Source: an uncultured Clostridium sp.
GTDB lineage: Bacteria; Bacillota; Clostridia; Peptostreptococcales; Peptostreptococcaceae
Reading direction: 5' to 3'
Length of the DNA stretch: 16,802 bases
Assembly: GCA_900539645.1 (NCBI GenBank)
Contig: UQCY01000026.1
Span: 1 to 16,802 of the forward strand
This document shows positions 8,236 to 13,788 of the stretch, piece by piece. Position numbers and translations under genes: made by a program. The notes under the pieces were generated by a model that did not search any database, had not been told where the DNA came from, and saw nothing but the letters and a program-made list of their open reading frames with translations. The first letter of the stretch is position 1. Each line of letters begins with the position of its first letter.

Positions 8236-9306
8236 ATGGATGTATATGTAACAGATAAAACGATGAGAAAAGAAGTCCTTAAAATGATATCTCCGGGTAC
8301 TCCTCTTAGACAGGGACTAGACAATGTCCTAAAGGCTAAAACAGGAGGACTTATAGTAATAGCAACGGATGAAAGTGTTATGGATTTAGTAGATGGTGGA
8401 TTTGCTATACATGTTGAGTACACGCCATCTTACCTTTATGAACTTGCAAAGATGGACGGTGCAATAGTGCTAAACTCAGATGTAGATGAGATATTATACG
8501 CAAATACGCAGCTAATTCCAGATTATTCTATAAAAACATCAGAAACAGGTACTAGACATAGAACAGCTGAGAGGGTTGCAAAACAGACTAAAGCTATTGT
8601 AATTGCAATATCACAGAGAAGAAATGTAATATCTGTCTATAAAGGGGATCAGAAGTATGTAGTTGAAGACATATCAAAAATATTTACTAAGGCAAATCAG
8701 GCACTTCAAACTCTTGAAAAATATAAATCTGTATTAGACCAAGCAGTTGCGAGCTTAAATACATTAGAATTCAATGGTTTTGTAACTATATACGACGTAG
8801 CATTGGTATTACAAAAAATTGAAATGGTAATGAGGGTTACTGACATAATAGAAAGTTATTTACTAGAATTAGGAGTTGAAGGTGCACTTATAAAAATGCA
8901 GCTTGAAGAACTTATGGGTAGTACAAGAGAAGACCGGGAACTAGTATTAAAAGACTATGGAACACAGGTAGCTTCTAGTGAATTTAAGGAAAAATTAGCA
9001 AACCTTACAGAAGATGAATTACTAGACCTTACAAACATAGCTAGAATCCTTGGATACACAGGTGTATCAGAAAATATGGATATGCCAATAAAAACAAAAG
9101 GTTATAGAGTACTCAATAAGATTCACAGATTACCTAGAACAATAATAGAAAACTTAGTCAATTATTTTGATAATTTCCAAGATATACTAGGCGCTTCGAT
9201 AGAAGAGCTAGACGAGGTAGAAGGAATTGGAGAAATAAGAGCTACTTACATAAGAAATGGGCTTGTAAAAATGAAGCAGCTAGCATTATTAGATAGACAT
9301 ATTTAA
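8236..9306 (+). CDS. disA: DNA integrity scanning diadenylate cyclase DisA
   Basis: DisA condenses two ATP to cyclic di-AMP and couples this to DNA scanning. The 356 residues match the family's usual length. The N-terminal DAC domain (about 10-140) has both catalytic motifs, DGA at 74-76 and RHRTAER at 107-113. A helical spine follows, and the C-terminal helix-hairpin-helix DNA-binding region (about 300-350) contains EGIGEIRATYIRNGL. Its ribosome binding site, GAGAGGAGAG, overlaps the radA stop codon, which implies translational coupling. No terminator is visible between disA and the next promoter. The product is a second messenger that controls potassium and osmolyte uptake, cell-wall homeostasis and, in some Firmicutes, pyruvate carboxylase. 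Confidence 0.97.
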   Translation: MDVYVTDKTMRKEVLKMISPGTPLRQGLDNVLKAKTGGLIVIATDESVMDLVDGGFAIHVEYTPSYLYELAKMDGAIVLNSDVDEILYANTQLIPDYSIKTSETGTRHRTAERVAKQTKAIVIAISQRRNVISVYKGDQKYVVEDISKIFTKANQALQTLEKYKSVLDQAVASLNTLEFNGFVTIYDVALVLQKIEMVMRVTDIIESYLLELGVEGALIKMQLEELMGSTREDRELVLKDYGTQVASSEFKEKLANLTEDELLDLTNIARILGYTGVSENMDMPIKTKGYRVLNKIHRLPRTIIENLVNYFDNFQDILGASIEELDEVEGIGEIRATYIRNGLVKMKQLALLDRHI

Positions 9307-9350
9307 AACCTGAGGAATAGAAATGCAATTATACAATTTATATTAAAAAA

Positions 9351-9359
9351 TGATATAAT
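9351..9359 (+). promoter_or_regulatory. candidate promoter P1 of the PIN-TRAM gene
   Basis: TGATATAAT is a perfect extended -10 preceded by TTAAAAAA, nearly the same sequence as the element at 4062. It would give a leader of about 115 bases before the TTG start. Confidence 0.6.
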
Positions 9360-9421
9360 AGACTAAGTTGGGGAAAAATGTGGCAAAATTGGTGAAATTT
9401 TGGTGAAGTTTGCTAATTTTG

Positions 9422-9451
9422 TTGTACATAAGTTAAAATTTAGTCTATAAT
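9422..9451 (+). promoter_or_regulatory. candidate promoter P2 of the PIN-TRAM gene
   Basis: TTGTAC at 9422-9427 and TATAAT at 9446-9451 are spaced 18 bp, a good sigma-A type promoter. Between P1 and P2 lies a short direct repeat of TTGGTGAA (near 9390-9408) whose meaning is unknown. Confidence 0.65.
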
Positions 9452-9465
9452 AATAAAATATAATA

Positions 9466-9475
9466 GGGGAGGTGA
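9466..9475 (+). promoter_or_regulatory. ribosome binding site supporting a TTG start
   Basis: GGGGAGGTGA sits 4 bases before TTG at 9480. It is one of the strongest sites in the window, and no in-frame ATG follows before the first membrane segment. The TTG start is therefore preferred. Confidence 0.85.
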
Positions 9476-9479
9476 TACA

Positions 9480-10601
9480 TTGATTAAGAAGATTGTAAGA
9501 TTTTTAATTGGTGGATTAGGTTTAATCGTAGGTTCTTCTACTTACGTATCAGTAACACAGAATTTTAAAGTATTAACATATAACAATAAAACATACGAAG
9601 CAGTAGCAGCTGTAGTAGCAGGTTTAGTATTAGGAATCATATTTTATTTAATAGAGCCTTGGGTTATGAACAAAATTAGAAAAATAGCTAGGGCCGCAGA
9701 AAAAGAAATATCAAAATACCCTCAGGTTGATATACTACTTGGATCTGTAGGTCTTATAGTTGGTTTTGTAATAGCCTATCTTGTAAGTGGACTTATAAAC
9801 TCTATACCTATAGTAGGTAAAGCAATATCAGTACTTGTATACTTAGTACTGGGATACTTAGGAGTTAGAATAGCTCTTAAGAGTAAAAATGACCTTGCCA
9901 ATTTTGGTAAATTAAACAAAAGATTAGCAGCTTCTCTTGCAAAAGAAAAAGAGCAAGAAAAAGAATGTGAAAAATTAAAAGAAGAAGTCAAAGACTGTGG
10001 CTCAGCAATTCCTCCAAAAGTATTAGACACAAGTGTAATAATAGACGGGAGAATAGCAGATATATGTCAGACAGGCTTTATAGAAGGTAAGTTAATAATA
10101 CCAGCATTCGTACTAGAGGAGCTTAGACACATAGCCGACTCTGCTGACGACTTAAAAAGAGTAAGAGGTAGAAGAGGACTAGATATATTAAACATAATCC
10201 AGAAGGAATTAAATATAGAAGTTGAAATAAGCGAACAGGATTTCCCTGAAATAGCTGAAGTAGATAGTAAATTATTAAAACTAGCTCAGGTATTAGGTGG
10301 GAAGGTTGTTACAAACGACTTCAATTTAAACAAAGTTGCCCAGTTCCAGGGTGTTGAGGTTTTAAATATAAACGAGCTTGCAAATGCTGTTAAACCAGTT
10401 GCTATACCTGGTGAAGACATGGTCGTTCAAGTTGTAAAAGAAGGTAAAGAAGCTCAGCAGGGTATCGCATACTTAGACGACGGTACTATGATAGTTGTAG
10501 ACGGTGGTAAAAAATACATGGGACAGACTATAAAAGTATTAGTTACATCAGTACTTCAGACACCAGCAGGAAGAATGATATTTGCAAAACCTAAGAATTA
10601 A
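9480..10601 (+). CDS. PIN-TRAM domain membrane protein, YacL family
   Basis: This 373-residue membrane protein has a likely nuclease domain. Four hydrophobic segments at about 8-25, 40-58, 84-106 and 109-131 anchor it. A charged, probably coiled stretch rich in Lys and Glu follows at 140-170. The PIN domain starts at VLDTSVIIDGRI (181-192, with acidic Asp183 and Asp189) and includes LEELRHIADSAD and the downstream TNDFNL motif. A C-terminal TRAM RNA-binding domain covers about 310-373. PIN domains are metal-dependent RNases, but the substrate of YacL-type proteins is not firmly known. In Bacillus the homologue yacL also follows disA, so the order is conserved. Here ispD and ispF do not follow, unlike in Bacillus. 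Translation starts at TTG. No clear terminator separates it from the transketolase genes. Confidence 0.9.
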   Translation: MIKKIVRFLIGGLGLIVGSSTYVSVTQNFKVLTYNNKTYEAVAAVVAGLVLGIIFYLIEPWVMNKIRKIARAAEKEISKYPQVDILLGSVGLIVGFVIAYLVSGLINSIPIVGKAISVLVYLVLGYLGVRIALKSKNDLANFGKLNKRLAASLAKEKEQEKECEKLKEEVKDCGSAIPPKVLDTSVIIDGRIADICQTGFIEGKLIIPAFVLEELRHIADSADDLKRVRGRRGLDILNIIQKELNIEVEISEQDFPEIAEVDSKLLKLAQVLGGKVVTNDFNLNKVAQFQGVEVLNINELANAVKPVAIPGEDMVVQVVKEGKEAQQGIAYLDDGTMIVVDGGKKYMGQTIKVLVTSVLQTPAGRMIFAKPKN

Positions 10602-10625
10602 TTGTAAAATAAACATTGATAGAGT

Positions 10626-10645
10626 AAAGTTGCCTAGGCTACTTT
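10626..10645. promoter_or_regulatory. palindrome before the transketolase genes, candidate operator
   Basis: A 20-base palindrome (AAAGT, T, GCCTAGGC, T, ACTTT) is perfect apart from one opposed T-T pair. No T-tract follows, so it is not an intrinsic terminator. Its place 40 bases before the first transketolase ATG fits a binding site for a dimeric regulator, but none is identified. Confidence 0.4.
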
Positions 10646-10684
10646 CAAAATAGAGAAAATAAAAATTAGAAAGGAATTAGTGAA

Positions 10685-11506
10685 ATGAACAATAATGAAT
10701 TAAAAGCTATTGCAAAAGAAGTAAGAATTGACATTATTAAGTCAGTTTCAGAAGCAAAATCAGGTCATCCAGGAGGATCATTATCAGCAGCAGATATACT
10801 AACAGTATTATACTTTGATGCTATGAATATAGACCCTTCTAACCCAAAATGGGAAGACAGAGATAGATTCGTTCTTTCTAAAGGTCATGGTGCACCAGCT
10901 TTATATGCAGTATTAGCTGAAAGAGGATACTTCCCTAAAGAAGAATTACTAAAACTTAGAAAATTTGGTGCTATGCTTCAGGGACATCCTGATATGAAAA
11001 AAACTCCAGGTGTTGATATGTCAACAGGTTCTTTAGGACAGGGATTATCAGCAGCAAACGGAATGGCTTTAGCAGCTAAATTAGATGGTAAAGACTACAA
11101 CGTTTACGCTCTTCTTGGAGATGGAGAAGTTCAGGAAGGTATGATATGGGAAGCTGCAATGAGTGCTGCTCATTACAAATTAGATAACATAATAGCTTTC
11201 TTAGACCACAATGGTTTACAGATAGACGGTTCTAATGATGAAGTTATGAGCCTTGGAAAAATAGCTAAAAAATTCGATGCATTCGGATGGAATGTAATAT
11301 CTATAGACGGACATGATTTCGATCAGATAAAAAAAGCTATAGAAATGGCTAAAGAAGAAGAAGGAAGACCTTCTATAGTTATATGTGAAACAGTAAAAGG
11401 TAAAGGAGTTTCATTCATGGAAGACCAGGCTGGATGGCATGGTAAAGCTCCAAACGCTGAAGAAACAGCTAAAGCATTAGAAGACTTAGAAGGAGGACTT
11501 AAATAA
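10685..11506 (+). CDS. transketolase, N-terminal (thiamine diphosphate) subunit
   Basis: This is the N-terminal half of a split transketolase (EC 2.2.1.1), 273 residues, which moves two-carbon units between sugar phosphates in the non-oxidative pentose phosphate pathway. It carries the thiamine diphosphate-binding signature GDGE at 145-148 with Asn168, and DHN at 174-176. Conserved substrate and cofactor histidines appear in SGHPG (His28) and KGHG (His68). Two-gene transketolases are normal in many Clostridia and archaea, so this is not a broken gene. AAAGGA near 10671 supports the ATG. The stop codon overlaps the start of the partner gene by one base, so the two chains are made together as a complex. 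Confidence 0.95.
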   Translation: MNNNELKAIAKEVRIDIIKSVSEAKSGHPGGSLSAADILTVLYFDAMNIDPSNPKWEDRDRFVLSKGHGAPALYAVLAERGYFPKEELLKLRKFGAMLQGHPDMKKTPGVDMSTGSLGQGLSAANGMALAAKLDGKDYNVYALLGDGEVQEGMIWEAAMSAAHYKLDNIIAFLDHNGLQIDGSNDEVMSLGKIAKKFDAFGWNVISIDGHDFDQIKKAIEMAKEEEGRPSIVICETVKGKGVSFMEDQAGWHGKAPNAEETAKALEDLEGGLK

Positions 11507-12420
11507 TGGAAAGTATAGCAACTAGAGAGGCTTATGGAAAAACACTAGTAGAATTAGTTGAAAATAAAGATATCGTAGTTCTTGATGCAGACTTAGCAGG
11601 AGCTACAAAAACTGCAATGTTCAAAAAAGCATGCCCAGAAAGATTCTTCGATATGGGTATAGCAGAAGGTGATATGATGGGTACAGCAGCAGGTCTTGCA
11701 GTATCTGGAAAAATACCTTTCGCAAGTACTTTCGCAATATTCGCAGCAGGTAGAGGATTTGAACAGATAAGAAACTCTATATGCTACCCAAATATAAACG
11801 TTAAAATAGCTGCTACTCATGCAGGTGTTACAGTTGGGGAAGACGGAGGAAGTCACCAGGCAATAGAAGATATTTCACTAATGAGAAGTTTACCAAACAT
11901 GGTAGTATTAAACCCAGCAGATGCTGTTGAAGCTAGACAGATGGTATTAGCTGCAGCTGAATACGTTGGACCAATGTACTTAAGATTTGGTAGAGCTGCT
12001 ACTCCAGTTATACATGACGAATCTTACAAATTCGAATTAGGAAAAGGTGAGGTAGTTAAAGAAGGTAAAGATGTATCTATAATAGCTACAGGTATAATGG
12101 TTGCTAAAGCATTAGAAGCTGCTGAAACATTAAAAGCAGAAGGAATAGATGCAGAAGTAATAAACATATCTACAATAAAACCTTTAGACAACGAACTTGT
12201 TTTAGCATCAGCTAAGAAAACAGGAAAAGTTGTTACAGCTGAAGAACACAGTATAATAGGTGGATTAGGTTCTGCAGTATGTGAATTATTAGCAGAAGAA
12301 TATCCAGTTAAAGTAACTAGAATAGGTGTTAAAGACGTATTTGGACAGTCAGGAACACCAGCTGCGTTACTAGAACACTACGGACTAACTGCAGCAGACA
12401 TAGTTAAAGCTTGTAAATAA
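11506..12420 (+). CDS. transketolase, C-terminal subunit
   Basis: This 304-residue chain is the second half of the split transketolase. It holds the pyrimidine-binding domain (about 1-165) and the C-terminal domain (about 180-300). The catalytic glutamate that activates thiamine diphosphate is Glu54, in MGIAEGDMMGTAAGLA; many homologues read EQNM at this place, so EGDM is a mild variant. THAGVTVGEDGGSHQ and EEHSIIGGLGSAV are also typical. Its ribosome binding site AGAAGGAGG lies within the end of the upstream gene and the start overlaps the stop as TAATG, a sign of translational coupling. The pair ends at the hairpin terminator 19 bases downstream. Confidence 0.95.
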   Translation: MESIATREAYGKTLVELVENKDIVVLDADLAGATKTAMFKKACPERFFDMGIAEGDMMGTAAGLAVSGKIPFASTFAIFAAGRGFEQIRNSICYPNINVKIAATHAGVTVGEDGGSHQAIEDISLMRSLPNMVVLNPADAVEARQMVLAAAEYVGPMYLRFGRAATPVIHDESYKFELGKGEVVKEGKDVSIIATGIMVAKALEAAETLKAEGIDAEVINISTIKPLDNELVLASAKKTGKVVTAEEHSIIGGLGSAVCELLAEEYPVKVTRIGVKDVFGQSGTPAALLEHYGLTAADIVKACK

Positions 12421-12438
12421 TTTAAAATAGAGAGACTC

Positions 12439-12508
12439 AAAAAGAGAAACAATTCGATGCTCCAGGCGGCAAGCCGATTGTCGCTATCGAATTTGTTTCT
12501 CTTTTTTT
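12439..12508 (+). terminator. long hairpin terminator after transketolase
   Basis: The 5' arm at 12439-12458 (A-tract, GAGAAACAATTCGAT) pairs with the 3' arm from 12486 (ATCGAATTTGTTTCTC) with one bulged base, followed by a T run up to 12508. The stem is about 20 bp. Its 27-base apical part (12459-12485) is about two thirds G+C, contains a nested CGGC/GCCG palindrome, and stands out against the AT-rich surroundings. Both the T-run and position support termination. Confidence 0.85.
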
Positions 12509-12634
12509 CGTCCACATTTTTAAATATATTTACATTGAGATAATGCAAAGGGAAGTTTTTAAAATGAGATGGATGATAATAAAATAGAACTAATTAAAAA
12601 ATAAAATTATATAGATAATACTAAATAAAAGGAT

Positions 12635-12640
12635 TATAAT
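12635..12640 (+). promoter_or_regulatory. candidate -10 of the LytTR regulator gene
   Basis: A perfect TATAAT lies 42 bases before the regulator start. No good -35 is seen, so the promoter may be weak or activator-dependent. The surrounding 12509-12681 stretch is AT-rich and shows nothing else that I can support. Confidence 0.4.
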
Positions 12641-12681
12641 TTAATTAAATAAATATTTTATAAGTTTGAGAGATGATAAAT

Positions 12682-13395
12682 ATGATTAATATAGTTATAT
12701 GTGAAGATGAAGTTATACAATTAAATAATCTGTTTAAAAATATACAAAAGATTTTGTATGAATTAAATTTGAATTTTAAAATATATACTTTCAATTCAGC
12801 TAAAGAATTATTGGAAAATTATCCTAAAAATGTATCAATAATATATTTAGATATAAAGATGAAAGAAATAAATGGTGTTGATGCAGCAAGAAAAATAAGA
12901 GAGTTTGATAAAAAAGTGGAAATAATTTTTATAACAGCAATAGATGACTATTTAAAAGAGGGATATGAAGTTAGAGCATATAGATATCTTATCAAACCTG
13001 TTAGTTATAGTGAACTTTTAAAGCATACAAAGATTTGTATAGAAGAAATTGAAAAAAATTCAGAGGTTATAATAATAAGAGATTCTGGTAATATAAGTAT
13101 AATAAATAAAAATGATATTTTATATATTGAAGTTCTTCGAAAGTATACAACGGTATACACATTAGATAATAGTTATACATTTAAAATACCATTAAAAATA
13201 TTAGAAGAAAGTTTAAAAGAAAAAATATTTTTTAAATGTCATAAAAGCTATATTATTAATATAAAAAAAATTATAAATATAGATGAGAAAGAAGGAGTAT
13301 GTATTTTGGAAGATGATAGTAAAGTTCCAATAAGTAAAAGAAAACATAAAGAATTTAATGATAGATTAGCAGATGTATTAGGAGATATTATTTAA
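12682..13395 (+). CDS. LytTR-family response regulator (AgrA/VirR type)
   Basis: This two-domain transcription regulator has 237 residues. The receiver domain (about 1-120) has the acidic pocket CEDE (7-10), phosphoacceptor Asp57 in YLDIKM, Thr85 and Lys105 in LIKP. A LytTR DNA-binding domain (about 125-230) contains ILYIEVLRKYTTVYT and FFKCHKSYIIN. Regulators of this type often control bacteriocin, toxin or quorum-sensing genes and bind paired direct repeats. An ATG at 12673 exists, but GAGAG at 12668-12672 is too close to it, so 12682 is chosen; homologues start MI-IVICEDE. No histidine kinase is in the window, so its partner must be elsewhere or downstream. Its stop codon overlaps the first repeat of the candidate operator. 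Codon use (CAA for Gln) differs from the housekeeping genes. Confidence 0.92.
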   Translation: MINIVICEDEVIQLNNLFKNIQKILYELNLNFKIYTFNSAKELLENYPKNVSIIYLDIKMKEINGVDAARKIREFDKKVEIIFITAIDDYLKEGYEVRAYRYLIKPVSYSELLKHTKICIEEIEKNSEVIIIRDSGNISIINKNDILYIEVLRKYTTVYTLDNSYTFKIPLKILEESLKEKIFFKCHKSYIINIKKIINIDEKEGVCILEDDSKVPISKRKHKEFNDRLADVLGDII

Positions 13396-13424
13396 ACGTT
13401 CATACCAGTATAGAGAACGTTGTA
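13395..13424 (+). promoter_or_regulatory. candidate LytTR operator (paired direct repeats)
   Basis: AACGTTCAT at 13395-13403 and AACGTTGTA at 13416-13424 are direct repeats with a 12-base spacer, so their starts are 21 bases apart, two DNA turns. The first matches the general LytTR half-site pattern (W, M, M, GTT, N, R, K) fully and the second mostly. The similarity extends to TACC/ACC after each core. The position between the LytTR gene and the peptide gene makes autologous control likely. Confidence 0.68.
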
Positions 13425-13430
13425 CCTAAA

Positions 13431-13487
13431 TTATAGAAAATTTAGAATTAATGTGATATTGTTTAGTTATAGAAAATATAGATTAAT
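13431..13487 (+). repeat. direct repeat pair in the peptide promoter region
   Basis: TTATAGAAAATTTAGAATTA (starting 13431) and TTATAGAAAATATAGATTAA (starting 13467) are near-identical 21-22 base copies, 36 bases apart. They flank a TTGTTT at 13459-13464 that could serve as a -35. They may be further regulator sites or duplicated promoter elements for the downstream peptide. Chance is not excluded in such AT-rich DNA. Confidence 0.5.
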
Positions 13488-13531
13488 TAAAAATATATTT
13501 TAGGCCTAAATAATATAAATTATAAATTTGT

Positions 13532-13538
13532 AGGAGGG
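13532..13538 (+). promoter_or_regulatory. strong ribosome binding site of the peptide gene
   Basis: AGGAGGG lies 7 bases before the ATG at 13546. It is one of the best sites in the window and is the main evidence that the short frame is translated at a high rate. Confidence 0.9.
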
Positions 13539-13545
13539 ATTTTCT

Positions 13546-13710
13546 ATGGATGATAAAAAATTAGAAATAGAAAGAATTGAAGAAAAGGTAGATATAGATA
13601 ATGTTGAATTACAAGGTGATCCATGTCACAATGACCCTTGGAATGGAATATATGATTGCCTTAGAGATTGTAGTGAAGGAACATCACCAAAACTATCACC
13701 TGCATATTAA
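13546..13710 (+). CDS. candidate RiPP precursor peptide, 54 residues, three Cys
   Basis: This small gene encodes 54 residues with no family I recognise with confidence. The first 24 residues form a charged, Glu/Asp/Lys-rich leader-like region with an amphipathic pattern (LEIERIEEKVDIDNVELQG). The rest is different: Cys27, Cys38 and Cys42, Trp32, several Asp, Gly and Pro, the symmetrical patch YDCLRDC, and the end SPKLSPAY. That split is typical of a peptide whose leader is bound by a maturase and whose core is modified. It sits between a LytTR regulator and an exporter plus radical SAM enzyme, and has a strong ribosome binding site. A likely leader cleavage is near LQG (22-24), by inference. 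It may belong to the Cys-rich clostridial bacteriocin-like precursors made with radical SAM partners (CLI_3235-like), but this was not searched. Confidence 0.8.
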   Translation: MDDKKLEIERIEEKVDIDNVELQGDPCHNDPWNGIYDCLRDCSEGTSPKLSPAY

Positions 13711-13735
13711 GGAGATAAAATAGGATAAAATAATA

Positions 13736-13768
13736 GACAAAAGGCAATCGTTTTGATTGTCTTTTGTT
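13736..13768 (+). terminator. hairpin between peptide and permease genes, likely attenuator
   Basis: A 14-bp stem with G-U pairs (13736-13749 with 13755-13768) closes a 5-base loop. Only a weak U-rich stretch lies in and after the 3' arm, so read-through is expected. In peptide operons such a site yields many peptide transcripts and fewer for transport and maturation; it may also protect the short transcript's 3' end. Confidence 0.6.
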
Positions 13769-13788
13769 GTATAAAGGAGAAATAATGA

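Noticed and set aside
10685..12420. Transketolase broken into two genes by a mutation
   Set aside because: Both chains are complete, overlap as TAATG and have their own ribosome binding site. Two-subunit transketolases are normal in Clostridia.
12673..12681. Earlier ATG for the LytTR regulator
   Set aside because: It leaves almost no space after the GAGAG ribosome binding site, and the family starts at MINIVICEDE.
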